NCBI RefSeq assembly: GCF_003051105.1
Contig: NZ_QAOO01000001.1
Coordinates: forward strand, 124,001-188,000
Direction: 5' to 3'
From: Nitrosomonas nitrosa
GTDB lineage: Bacteria > Pseudomonadota > Gammaproteobacteria > Burkholderiales > Nitrosomonadaceae
Length of the DNA: 64,000 bases
Below the pieces are notes generated by a model. That model saw only the letters and a list, made by a program, of their open reading frames with translations. It was not told where the DNA came from and searched no databases. Positions 53,979-63,560 of the stretch are shown here, piece by piece. The position numbers were made by a program, and so were the translations under genes. Each line of letters begins with the position of its first letter. Positions within the stretch are counted from its first letter, which is position 1.

Positions 53979-55808
53979 TCACTGTCCTGCTGTGCTCGCC
54001 CAGTCTTCGAGAAATTTGATTGTATTCTCAATCGTGTTGATGCGTTGAATACCTGGACCAAACTGTTCTCCAAGAACAAATACTTCTCCTCCACGGATAC
54101 CAATATAGGAATTGGTGTCGGCATAATACCGATACAGATAGCCTTCGGCATTCTGATTGCGTGGGTTTGCAGGTGAGAATAATTCTGGAAAAAGTTGCTC
54201 AGCTAGCGTGAAAATTCTTTTTTCTTGTTCCCCATCCGTAATCAGAAAAATACCTCTGGATCCTTCAGAGAGTACGCCCGTGAAGATAATTTCTCCGCGA
54301 TCGCTGAACTGCGTTATACTGCCGCCGACAGTTGATCCACCGTTTTTATACGCATTGCTTGCGCGATTGATATTGCCGATTTCTTTAAGTGTCCTGATTT
54401 GCTCATTAGCGAACAGTGTCATTCCCGTATTGGCGACCAACTCCATATCCAAGGAATTCTTGCCACGCCATATACTAATTTGTTGGCTTTCAACAAGATT
54501 CGAGGAATCTGCAATTAAGCTGCTGAAAGCAAATTGTCCTGTTTTGTTGATTGCGACTTGGTTGGTAAGAATGGCAAAGAACCAGGAATCACCTAAACCC
54601 GGGGGTGGGTCCCCCAATAGCGCAAGTGTAGAAAGCTGTGAAAGACCGGCTTCCTCGAGACTTGTATAGGGTTGTGTAGATCTCGGTTCTCCCAATAGTA
54701 GGGCCGTTCGCCGCTCCGTCTCTCTTGAGGCAACCAAGATGGATAAACCGCGATTGGTAGATTCTAGATAAGGATAAATTTTTGGGTTTTCGAGTCTTTC
54801 AGTAGGATCATCTGCAAGTATTTCGCCGTCCAATACCAACAAATCAAGTTTCCCGTCATTTTGGGCTACCCATACACTGCTTTGTGTCTTGGAACTCACT
54901 GTATCCTTAAGGACAGCAGTGAAGATTATCTCACTCTGGTCTGTAATGGTAGCTTTCAAAGGATATAAGCCAAGCGTGAAGATCGTGTTAGCCATGCCTG
55001 GAACAGCTGCACCTTCTGACAGAATGACTTTGGTTGTGCCGTTATGCCATTTGAAGAGACTTCGAGCGGGATTGCAAAAAGAGCCTGAGCTATTTAGTAA
55101 TAACGCGCTGAATACACCTTCTCCGCTCTGATTGATGCTTAAATTGTTTATTCCAGTGAAGTTACAGCCATTGATAGGTGATTGGATCGGGGTGAGTGAT
55201 GATAAATCCCAAAACCAGATACCCCAGCCAAGTGAATTAATGCCAGCAACTTCAGCTTGAATGAGCATTCCTGCATCCGTAAACACAAAATCCTGGATAT
55301 TTCGTATGACCACACCTTCAGGGAAGCCAGGTGCTTGATCGCCGGTTCGGAGCACTAAGTGAGCTTGCCGATTCACAAATGCGAGTAATCCTTTATCGTT
55401 AACACTACTTACATTCCCCTTGAATTGCGCATTAAATGCAACATGGCCAGAATGTGTCACTACCATATTCAAACCAATAACGGAATCAAAGCTGATCCCT
55501 TCAGGAAAGCCGGAGGGAGAATCGTTTTCTTTAATAATCGCTTTGAGATTCCCCGGAAATCCTGCCCAGACTGCACTCGTATTATTTGCAGTAGCACGAA
55601 CGCTTGTATCAGCAGCGCCAGCAAATGCGATATGGCCTGATGCACCGATAGTTGGATTATCAACATTCCAATAAACATAATTCGCAGGGAAATCGGCTGC
55701 AGGCTGTCCAATTTCAGCAATCAGCCTGACACTTGCCAAGAGTGAGGATGAGTAGAATGTGACGATACTGCAGATTAAAATGCTTAATAAGGTCTTGATC
55801 GGGGTCAT
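53979..55808 (-). CDS. Exported repeat protein of unknown function
   Basis: A 609-residue protein with a signal peptide (LLSILICSIVTFYSSSLLA). The body has many copies of a loose unit in which G is followed by a beta strand and a Gly/Asn turn (SGHIAFAGA, SGHVAFNAQ, DAGMLIQAEV, SGEGVFSALL, TGQFAFSSLI, RGEIIFTGVL). These resemble tandem NxxGxVaF-type beta-propeller repeats. The C-terminal 75 residues (LAEQLFPELFSPAN to GYLYRYY and GEVFVLG) recur in the protein at the right window edge. It probably is surface-exposed or periplasmic. No catalytic signature. Confidence 0.75.
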   Translation of the reverse strand: MTPIKTLLSILICSIVTFYSSSLLASVRLIAEIGQPAADFPANYVYWNVDNPTIGASGHIAFAGAADTSVRATANNTSAVWAGFPGNLKAIIKENDSPSGFPEGISFDSVIGLNMVVTHSGHVAFNAQFKGNVSSVNDKGLLAFVNRQAHLVLRTGDQAPGFPEGVVIRNIQDFVFTDAGMLIQAEVAGINSLGWGIWFWDLSSLTPIQSPINGCNFTGINNLSINQSGEGVFSALLLNSSGSFCNPARSLFKWHNGTTKVILSEGAAVPGMANTIFTLGLYPLKATITDQSEIIFTAVLKDTVSSKTQSSVWVAQNDGKLDLLVLDGEILADDPTERLENPKIYPYLESTNRGLSILVASRETERRTALLLGEPRSTQPYTSLEEAGLSQLSTLALLGDPPPGLGDSWFFAILTNQVAINKTGQFAFSSLIADSSNLVESQQISIWRGKNSLDMELVANTGMTLFANEQIRTLKEIGNINRASNAYKNGGSTVGGSITQFSDRGEIIFTGVLSEGSRGIFLITDGEQEKRIFTLAEQLFPELFSPANPRNQNAEGYLYRYYADTNSYIGIRGGEVFVLGEQFGPGIQRINTIENTIKFLEDWASTAGQ

Positions 55809-55983
55809 GGCTTAGTTTCTCTTATCAAATTTTGTTCTTTTAGGGGTGTTTTTTTGAATTCTGCATAACATACCGTTAATCAGTACAATTCAATTCACTA
55901 AACAGGCAGTGAAATTCAATGCATATTGTAAAATTGAGTTAAAAAGGCATAGCGAAAACAATCTCCAGCCATATTCATTATCG

Positions 55984-58074
55984 ATGCACGTTTACCAGAA
56001 CCGCTTTGGCAGCAATTCATTAGGCAGCCTAGCTTCAATAATTGGATTTTTCTTGGCAGCAACCTTAGCTGAGGCGCAGCAAGCCAAACCCTCCGGAGCG
56101 GTTGTTTTCGATCCAATCACTGTGACTGCAACACGCACAGAAAAACTGCCGGAACAAATACCCAATGCGATTACCCCTATTAAGCGAAGTGAATTTACCG
56201 ATCATCAGCCGGGAGCGACGCTAGACGAGTTCGCGCAGGGTACACCCGGTGTTTTTTTTCAGAATCAATATAATTTTACACAGGATTTACGGATAGCCAT
56301 TCGTGGTTTTGGTGCACGTTCACCATTTGGTGTGCGGGGTATCCAATTGCGTGTGGACGATATTCCCCAAACGCTGCCGGACGGTCAGACGCAATTAGAC
56401 GCAGTTGATCCAGCATTGATTGAACGAATGGAGATCGTGCGGGGCCCGTCGGCATCATTGTTCGGCAATGCATCGGGTGGCATGATCAGTATCACTACAC
56501 GCTCACCACGTGAGAAATTTGAACTGTCACCACGTCTCGTTTTTGGCCAATACGGTTTTCTGAAATCGGAATTATATGCAGGAGGGCGGATGGACTACTT
56601 TGACTATGGATTATTTGGCTCATATCTGCAGCAGAACGGTTGGCGCACTCATAGCAGCATGGAAAACTGGTTCTCACAGGTCAAGCTAAATTTCCAGACG
56701 TCACCCGATTCAGATTGGATGGTAATGTTTCATAAATTTTATTCACCCGATTCGAAAGATCCTGGTGCATTGACGCTTGCCGAGGTGAAAGACAACCCTC
56801 GGCAAGCGTCGGCGAATAACCGGCTATATAACGCCAGCGAAGCCATCAGCCAGGAACAATTTGCGATACGCTACCGCAAAAGCCTGACTGCCAATCAAAC
56901 TTTAACGCTTGTTGCACACACTTTGCATCGAGATTTTCAGAATTTGCTACCCTTTACCAATGGTGGTCAAGTGGAATTCGATCGATGGACAGGGGGGCTG
57001 ACGACCCAGTTTACAAGCGATCACACGTTGTTTGAACGTGCTAATCGCTTACTGGTGGGGGTCGATTACGCTATCCAGAATGATGACCGGCAGCGTTTTA
57101 ATAACCATTTTGGCGTGCGAGGTGCGACGAATCTCGATCAGGTCGAACGCGTACAGAATGTTGGGCCCTTTTTTCGCAACGAATGGCGCGTAACCAATAG
57201 CCTGGATTGGGTAGTGGGGGGACGCTGGGATTGGCTGCATTATCGGGTAAAAGATGCCTATCTTGTCGACAACGATCAATCGGGGAAGCAGACGCTTTCT
57301 CAAGTGAGCGGTACAACGGGGTTGGTATATCGCCTGCATGACAACCATCAAATTTTTACCCATATTGCATCGGTATTTGAAGCGCCTACAACGACGGAAC
57401 TGATCAACAATCCAGCAGGAATAGGAGGGTTCAACCGCAACCTCAAAGCGCAGACATCCTTGAGCAAAGAGATCGGATTACGCGGAAAGCCAGGCGGTTT
57501 TGAATATGAGGCGACATTCTTTCATATTCATACCCGTAATGAGATTACACCTTTCGAGCTGCTGGATGCGCCTGGCCGGGCATTTTTTCGCAATGCGGGA
57601 AAGTCGCGCAGGCTCGGTGTTGAAACTCGGCTGGCCACACCAATATGGAATGGATTCAGAGGCGAAATTGCCTATACCTTTTCAGATTTCGAATTCGAGC
57701 GCTACATTGTCGATGATATCGATCTGAGAGGGAACGCTTTTCCTGGTTTACCAAGGCATCGATGGGAAGGGCGAGTGCGTTACACACATCCTACCGGTGT
57801 ATTTGGGCAATTGCATGTTCATAGAGTCGGGGAGTTTTTTGTGAATGATACCAATACTGCCACTAATGATGCCTACACACTGGGACAGTTGTTGCTGGGT
57901 TGGGAAAAGAAGTATGGCTCGTTCGAGGGCTCTATATTTTTCGGTATCAATAATCTGTTTGACGAGCGGTATAACGCAAATACACGTATCAATGCCGCGT
58001 TTGGCCGATATTTCGAGCCAGGCCCACCACTCAACGTTTTTGGAGGGGCGCGTGTCCGTCTTGTTACGTTTTAA
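55984..58074 (+). CDS. TonB-dependent outer membrane receptor
   Basis: A 696-residue receptor from ATG 55984, whose signal peptide ends in LAEAQQ; the frame is open from GTG 55909 and the exact start is unsettled because no Shine-Dalgarno sequence is evident. After the signal comes the TonB box-like FDPITVTATRTE, then the plug domain (PNAITPIKRSEF to MISITTRSP) and a 22-strand barrel ending in FGGARVRLVTF. The N-terminal extension typical of signalling receptors is missing. Substrate (siderophore, cobalamin or metal) is unknown. It is followed by a strong hairpin. Confidence 0.9.
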   Translation: MHVYQNRFGSNSLGSLASIIGFFLAATLAEAQQAKPSGAVVFDPITVTATRTEKLPEQIPNAITPIKRSEFTDHQPGATLDEFAQGTPGVFFQNQYNFTQDLRIAIRGFGARSPFGVRGIQLRVDDIPQTLPDGQTQLDAVDPALIERMEIVRGPSASLFGNASGGMISITTRSPREKFELSPRLVFGQYGFLKSELYAGGRMDYFDYGLFGSYLQQNGWRTHSSMENWFSQVKLNFQTSPDSDWMVMFHKFYSPDSKDPGALTLAEVKDNPRQASANNRLYNASEAISQEQFAIRYRKSLTANQTLTLVAHTLHRDFQNLLPFTNGGQVEFDRWTGGLTTQFTSDHTLFERANRLLVGVDYAIQNDDRQRFNNHFGVRGATNLDQVERVQNVGPFFRNEWRVTNSLDWVVGGRWDWLHYRVKDAYLVDNDQSGKQTLSQVSGTTGLVYRLHDNHQIFTHIASVFEAPTTTELINNPAGIGGFNRNLKAQTSLSKEIGLRGKPGGFEYEATFFHIHTRNEITPFELLDAPGRAFFRNAGKSRRLGVETRLATPIWNGFRGEIAYTFSDFEFERYIVDDIDLRGNAFPGLPRHRWEGRVRYTHPTGVFGQLHVHRVGEFFVNDTNTATNDAYTLGQLLLGWEKKYGSFEGSIFFGINNLFDERYNANTRINAAFGRYFEPGPPLNVFGGARVRLVTF

Positions 58075-58075
58075 C

Positions 58076-58092
58076 ACGCCCTGAGAGGGCGT
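58076..58092 (+). terminator. Hairpin between receptor gene and dinB
   Basis: ACGCCCT/AGGGCGT perfect 7-bp stem with a 3-base loop, directly after the receptor stop. It lacks a long T-run but separates two convergent genes. Confidence 0.5.
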
Positions 58093-58120
58093 CATTCAAA
58101 CCTGATCGTGTGAATGGAGC

Positions 58121-59290
58121 TTAATTCTGTTCATGCAGCTCAAAAGGCAGTTCTCCCTGTGTTGAATCTGAAATCTGTGGTAGTGAGTGAGGGGAAGACA
58201 ATGTGCTGACCCGTATGCCGAGCAGCCGTAACTTTTTCTCGATCGGTACGCGCCGTAAACATTCTCTCGCTGCACGTCGTATCGAAATATCGTCAGCGAT
58301 ATAAGTAGCCAATGTGGTGTCGCGCGTAACAGTCCGGAAATCCTCGAAGCGTAGTTTGATACCAATGGTTCGCCCTACATAACCTTTGCGTTGTAAATCC
58401 TGAGCAATTTTTTTGCACAGATGAGTCAACGCTTCAGATAAAGCAGCGCGGTCAATGCAGGGGTGAAGATTACGCTCAAAAGTCGTTTCCCGGCTGATCG
58501 ATTTGGGTTCCGAGCAGGTAATGACAGGCCGTTGGTCAATACCGCGGGAGGCCTCATGTAACCAAATCGAATAGCTGCGACCAAAGTGCGTTTGCAGGAA
58601 ACCCAACTTAGCTTGTGCCAGCTCAGCGATTGTTTCGATACCCAGCGAGATCAACTTTTTTTCAGTTTTAGGACCGATACCGCTGATTTTGCGCACAGGT
58701 AGCGGCCAAATACGCCTTGGAATATCGGCCATCTCCAGAAGTGTGATGCCATCCGGCTTTTCAAGATCAGAACAGATTTTTGACAATAGCTTGTTTGGCG
58801 TGATGCCGATCGAGCAAGTGAGGCCGGTTGCGACAAATACAGCTTGTTTGATGCGTTTTGCAAGCGTCAGACTATCTTCAGGCAATAAACTGAGATCGAT
58901 ATAGATTTCATCGATGCCAGTATCTTCGATCTGAGGCGTAATTGAGGCCACTGCGGCTTTGAACAAATGAGAATAATGGCGATATGCCTCAAAATCAGCA
59001 GGAAGCAAAATTGCATCGGGAGCGAGTTGCGCTGCTTTCATCATCCCCATTGCCGAGAAGACACCCAATGCACGTGCTTCATAGGTGGATGTCGTCACCA
59101 CCCCTCTGCCAACATAATCACGCAGCCTTGAAAATCGTAAACTCCCGTCTGCTTGCATGACCGGCTTATGATCGGAACGCCCGCCAATGACGACCGGCAG
59201 GCCACGTAATTGGGGATATCGTAGTAGTTCTACTGATGCGTAGAAAGCATCCATATCGAGATGAGCAATTCGACGAGGCAGAGTAATCAT
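58121..59290 (-). CDS. dinB: DNA polymerase IV (DinB)
   Basis: A 389-residue Y-family translesion polymerase. Active-site acids are visible: Asp12 in HLDMDAFYASVE and the Asp127-Glu128 pair in GIDEIYIDLS. It has SCSIGITPNKLLSKICSDLEKPDG, then KISGIGPKTEKKLISLGIET (helix-hairpin-helix) and a little-finger region. There is no obvious C-terminal clamp-binding QLxLF; LPFELHEQN at the end may serve. No LexA box was recognised at 59291-59420. Confidence 0.9.
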   Translation of the reverse strand: MITLPRRIAHLDMDAFYASVELLRYPQLRGLPVVIGGRSDHKPVMQADGSLRFSRLRDYVGRGVVTTSTYEARALGVFSAMGMMKAAQLAPDAILLPADFEAYRHYSHLFKAAVASITPQIEDTGIDEIYIDLSLLPEDSLTLAKRIKQAVFVATGLTCSIGITPNKLLSKICSDLEKPDGITLLEMADIPRRIWPLPVRKISGIGPKTEKKLISLGIETIAELAQAKLGFLQTHFGRSYSIWLHEASRGIDQRPVITCSEPKSISRETTFERNLHPCIDRAALSEALTHLCKKIAQDLQRKGYVGRTIGIKLRFEDFRTVTRDTTLATYIADDISIRRAARECLRRVPIEKKLRLLGIRVSTLSSPHSLPQISDSTQGELPFELHEQN

Positions 59291-59427
59291 AGTGATGAGC
59301 GATAAGTATGTACTTATAGATTCATAGTAGAAAAAATAGAATTTTGACTAAATATTTAATTCTACGTATATTTCTTTTCTCTTAAAGGTAAAGTTGCGCT
59401 TTTTTATTTAGAAGTCACAGATAAGTT

Positions 59428-60039
59428 ATGAATATACTTTTCATCGAGGATCATGTACTGGTTAGAGAGTCGATAGTCTATGTACTAAAAAAATTGTATG
59501 AAGATATATTTGTAATTGAAACTTCAAGTATTCCTGAAGCTTTGCAATTAATTCCCAATATGAAATCGCTTGATATGGTTTTGCTCGATATAGCGTTACC
59601 AGGAGTAGATGGTTTAACTGCATTACCGGACTTACGTAAAGAATTGGGGGCATTGACACCGATAGTGGTGCTAACCGGATCGGATGATTCTGACATCCTC
59701 AGAAAAGCTAAGGAAAGAGGTGCAACAGACTGCATTCATAAAAATTGCAACAGAAACGAATTGGTAAATCGTCTGAAATTTATCATAGATACCACTTCCG
59801 AACAGGCACCACCCGACACAGATAACCTATCTCATGAATCCTTAACTTTGCGGGAAAAAGAAGTTCTACAATTGATTGCTAGGGGAGATCAAGACAAAGT
59901 TATTGCATTCAAATTAGGAATCACTATTGGCACCACAAAAAATCATATTGGCAAAATCTTACTGAAACTGAATGCGACCAATAGGATGTGTGCCGTACTG
60001 AAAGCAATTGAACTCCGAATTATTCCTCCATTAGATTAG
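59428..60039 (+). CDS. NarL/LuxR-type response regulator
   Basis: A 203-residue response regulator. The receiver domain has acidic residues near Asp8, the phosphorylation site Asp54 in MVLLDIALPG, and a conserved Thr in VVLTGSDD. The LuxR helix-turn-helix is LTLREKEVLQLIARGDQDKVIAFKLG followed by TTKNHIGKIL. It converges with the hybrid kinase gene, overlapping by four bases, which suggests functional pairing. Confidence 0.9.
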   Translation: MNILFIEDHVLVRESIVYVLKKLYEDIFVIETSSIPEALQLIPNMKSLDMVLLDIALPGVDGLTALPDLRKELGALTPIVVLTGSDDSDILRKAKERGATDCIHKNCNRNELVNRLKFIIDTTSEQAPPDTDNLSHESLTLREKEVLQLIARGDQDKVIAFKLGITIGTTKNHIGKILLKLNATNRMCAVLKAIELRIIPPLD

Positions 60040-62144
60040 CTTTTTTTCTCATTTTCTCTATCGCTATCTAATAGCTCTTGAATAGTTGAACGGAGCAATG
60101 GCAGTTCTACTGGTTTATGCAACAATCGGAAGCCGCTCGCAATAGCTTCCTTGAGTCTTTCTGGAGCGGTATCCCCGGTTAGCAATATCACTGGTAAAGG
60201 GTATAAAAAGCAGCTCTGAATTTTTTTTCCCACTTCAATACCAGACTCACTCTCAGCAAGCCGATAGTCGATGATGAGTAGATCTGGCTTTACTTGATAG
60301 CGATCAATCTGCTTGAAAGCTTCATCTGAAGAAAGGGCAGTGATCACCTGCCGACATCCCCAATGTGTCAGTAATCGACGCATTCCCTCTAATACCGACA
60401 TGTCATCATCCAATAGAAGGATCGAGTATTTGGTAAGAGAAGGTACAACTGGGCGGTTCGTCAATTTTACATCATGTATTTCATGAACAACTCTAGCCTG
60501 TGGCAAGGTTATCGAGAAACAGGAACCACGGCCAAGATTTGAGACTACTTTAATTTCATGTTTTAGAAGATTGGCTAGCCGCTTGACAATAGCAAGCCCT
60601 AACCCAAGCCCTTGCCGTCGATCCCGCGCCGGATTACTCACTTGGTGAAATTCAATGAAAATTTCATCGAGTTGATTTTCAGGAATACCGCGGCCATTAT
60701 CAAAAACCTGGATTTGAACATTGTCGCCGCGTGACCGTGCTGCGACCAGAACACGCCCATTCTCGGTATATCGCAGTGCATTACCGATCAGATTACGCAG
60801 TATACGCTCTAACATAGTGGGGTCGCTGCGAACAGAGATGGATGTGTGGCGAATTTTCAATCTATTGCGGTTTTCCAACGCAATCGGCATAAATTCCGAC
60901 TCTAGCTTAGTAAAAAGGGTTGCAAGCTTAAAGTTGGCTATTTTAGGCTTGACTACCCCTGCGTCTAATTTTGATACATCCAACAAAGCGTTGAGCATTG
61001 AGTTGATAGCACCGATAGACTCGTCTATCTGGGTAATCAATATATTGTTCTCAGGTTCGCGCACACGATCGGAAAGCTCTGCAAAAAACAAACTGAGCGC
61101 ATGGATAGGTTGACGCAAGTCATGGCTGGCTGCAGCCAGAAAGCGGGTTTTGGCCGCATTGGCCAGTTCTGCCGTTTTACGTGCTTTTTCAAGGGCGCGT
61201 TCACGCTTGATCAAATCGCTGATATCCGTGTAAGTCAGTACTCGTCCCCCATGCTGCAATTCAGTTTGTCTTATTTGAAAAATTCGTCCATCATTCAAGC
61301 GAAGCTCAGCGCTTTGTATTGATTGCATTTTCAGTGGAAGTTCACTCAAAATGGATTCGATATCGGTATCGACCGTGATATTGTTTCCTGCTGGACCCAA
61401 CAAATCGACAAATTGTCGATTCCACATACGAAGCTTACCCTCCCGATCGGACATGCTGATTCCTTGGTTCATGTTTTCCAGAGCGGTTTCCAAAAGCAAG
61501 GATTTTTCTTCGCTCTCAAGGCGCAGCGCAACATTTTCGAAATTCAGGCGCAGCGCAGAATCATAAATTCGTCCAATTTTAAAGCTGCCGAAAAGCCCGC
61601 ATAAGGCAGAAACAGTCAGAATGAAGCCAAAACTAAAACTCTCATCGGTTCCTTGTACAAACAGGGGAATAACGAGTGAGCCGATAGTTGGAATAAAAAA
61701 AACGATAACTGCCGGCATGTAATTGAACCACGACAAGATTGCACCCATCGACACGAAGTAAGTAGTGATCGACATCACCAACAAGGTGTAAGGTTGTGCC
61801 TCATCTATAAACAGTAGGTTGGCAATGCCCCAGCATGACCCCGAGGTTGCCGCCCCGACGAGTAAAAAGAATTTGATCTTTTTGATATCTGAAGGATTTT
61901 GGGGATTAATACGGCTTCTATAAAATTGAAGGTAAGCCCATCTAGTAAAATTGATGGCATTGAGTGCAATGAACCAGGTAAGGAGAGTGTATCGGGAAAC
62001 GTTATTCCAAAGCACCAAAACAAGAACGATGGTAAACACCAGTACCGCTAGGAACATGAAAATTCCCTGTTCCGTTGCTGTCCGTATACGTTCAACTTCA
62101 ATCTCGACTTGAAACTTCTGCGCTACGTTTTCAGGGGTTTTCAT
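60036..62144 (-). CDS. Hybrid sensor histidine kinase
   Basis: A 702-residue membrane kinase. Six or so hydrophobic segments lie in residues 25-190 with no large periplasmic domain, so it probably senses within the membrane. Residues about 215-310 form a PAS domain (LENMNQGISMSDREGKL). The HisKA site is His341 in AASHDLRQPIHAL, followed by HATPase motifs (NLIGNALRYTENGR, DNGRGIPE, GLGLGLAIVKR). A C-terminal receiver domain has its acceptor Asp in LLIIDYRL and Lys in LLHKPVE. Likely it phosphorylates the adjacent NarL-type regulator. Confidence 0.9.
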   Translation of the reverse strand: MKTPENVAQKFQVEIEVERIRTATEQGIFMFLAVLVFTIVLVLVLWNNVSRYTLLTWFIALNAINFTRWAYLQFYRSRINPQNPSDIKKIKFFLLVGAATSGSCWGIANLLFIDEAQPYTLLVMSITTYFVSMGAILSWFNYMPAVIVFFIPTIGSLVIPLFVQGTDESFSFGFILTVSALCGLFGSFKIGRIYDSALRLNFENVALRLESEEKSLLLETALENMNQGISMSDREGKLRMWNRQFVDLLGPAGNNITVDTDIESILSELPLKMQSIQSAELRLNDGRIFQIRQTELQHGGRVLTYTDISDLIKRERALEKARKTAELANAAKTRFLAAASHDLRQPIHALSLFFAELSDRVREPENNILITQIDESIGAINSMLNALLDVSKLDAGVVKPKIANFKLATLFTKLESEFMPIALENRNRLKIRHTSISVRSDPTMLERILRNLIGNALRYTENGRVLVAARSRGDNVQIQVFDNGRGIPENQLDEIFIEFHQVSNPARDRRQGLGLGLAIVKRLANLLKHEIKVVSNLGRGSCFSITLPQARVVHEIHDVKLTNRPVVPSLTKYSILLLDDDMSVLEGMRRLLTHWGCRQVITALSSDEAFKQIDRYQVKPDLLIIDYRLAESESGIEVGKKIQSCFLYPLPVILLTGDTAPERLKEAIASGFRLLHKPVELPLLRSTIQELLDSDRENEKKS

Positions 62145-62345
62145 GGCAAGTGCTCATGATATAAATATATGGCTGATAGCTATCGATTCCCAAATAAATT
62201 CCAATACTGGTTAAAAGCCAGGATTGAAGTTTCGTTTATATTCTACCGATTTATAGATTTATGAGAATGCTCTGAAAAATAAATGTCGCTTGGTATATCT
62301 CACCTAACCGTTCGATCAATGGCAAATTAGTGGAAAACCGAATGC

Positions 62346-63332
62346 TTATGCAGCTATTAACTTTTGATAGAGGAGCGAGGTTTCCTGGCTAGGGCCAATG
62401 CCCAGATGAGAACGAAGCGCATGACGCAACCGCTGGTAAGTAAATAGCGCTTCAGTACGCCGACTGAGCCGAGCATAACAAATCATAAGACGGTGATAGA
62501 AAAGTTCCGCCACAGGTTCAGCTTCGATTGCTTTGAGATAACAGGCCGCTGCATCCTGCCATTTACCGTTTTGCTCGAGTAAAGTGCCGAATCGTTCCGC
62601 CATGTCCACATAATGAGCGCGCAACCGGTCACGGAAATTCAATACCCAACATGCGGATTCACCTTCCAGAAAGCAACCGCGATACCAGTCGAGGGCTTGC
62701 TGAATCGAAATCGGGGTGGCATCCGGTAGATGTGCCACCCTATTAAACACTAAGCTATCCACCCAGACAAAACCTGGATCGAAAGATAGATAGCGATCTT
62801 TCATTCTTATAGATTGTTCATGATTCAGCAATTTACGCAAACGATGCAGCGTGGTTCTGAGCGCCTGTTCTGCGGCATCTCCATTCGAATCTGGCCACAG
62901 ATCGTCGATCAGACGACTCTGGCTGGCTTGTCCACCATAAGCACACAAACATTTGAGCAGCTCAAGAGGCTTGTGCTGAGTCTTTCGAGCAAAATGAAGT
63001 GGCACTCTATCAAGTAAAACCTCAAAACGGCCAAGCGTAAAAACTCTGATCGGCCAGGGCCAGGACTCGAGTTCGTGTGATTCGGCTTTGATATGATGAC
63101 GGCGGATCAGGCTTTGTACGTAGATCACTTCGATACCAGATTGCAGTGCAAGTGCGAGTAGATGTGACAGCACCGATGGATCCCACTGGTAATCGGGTAG
63201 AATAAAATTATTTTCATGACCGATCCGTAAGCCTGCCCGCAATGGAATAAGCGCTTTCTCCATGTTACCTTCCTTCAACCAGGAATGGGCCTCAATCAGG
63301 AGATATTGATATTCATTAATCTTATTTATCAT
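62346..63332 (-). CDS. Transcriptional regulator with BTAD domain
   Basis: A 328-residue protein. Residues about 92-190 are an OmpR-type winged helix (IRVFTLGRFEVLLD, then KTQHKPLELLKCLC and LWPDSNGDAAEQALRTTLHRLRKLL). A bacterial transcriptional activation (BTAD) TPR region (EGESACWVLNFRDRLRAHYV onward) follows. This pairing usually forms the C-terminal third of a MalT/AfsR-like protein of about 1000 residues, including the N-terminal IEVIYVQSLIRRH. Here the ATPase part is absent and the gene has its own intact start, so it is either a natural short form or a degraded remnant. Confidence 0.75.
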   Translation of the reverse strand: MINKINEYQYLLIEAHSWLKEGNMEKALIPLRAGLRIGHENNFILPDYQWDPSVLSHLLALALQSGIEVIYVQSLIRRHHIKAESHELESWPWPIRVFTLGRFEVLLDRVPLHFARKTQHKPLELLKCLCAYGGQASQSRLIDDLWPDSNGDAAEQALRTTLHRLRKLLNHEQSIRMKDRYLSFDPGFVWVDSLVFNRVAHLPDATPISIQQALDWYRGCFLEGESACWVLNFRDRLRAHYVDMAERFGTLLEQNGKWQDAAACYLKAIEAEPVAELFYHRLMICYARLSRRTEALFTYQRLRHALRSHLGIGPSQETSLLYQKLIAA

Positions 63333-63560
63333 GATTTATACATACAAGTCGTAGTTGTAGGTAAATAATCTCCAGCAGTTCCTCCATATTGCCTATCTCC
63401 AATAGAAGCTTGATAAGCTTCCTACTGAAGAAATGCTGGCATCAACATTTACCCTGCTTCATCTGATCTGTTAATCACTGCTTCTACTTTACGTTCGACG
63501 GAACCTTGTAACCGATTCCGTCTACACGAATTCAAGATGCTCTATTACATCGCAATGTGC

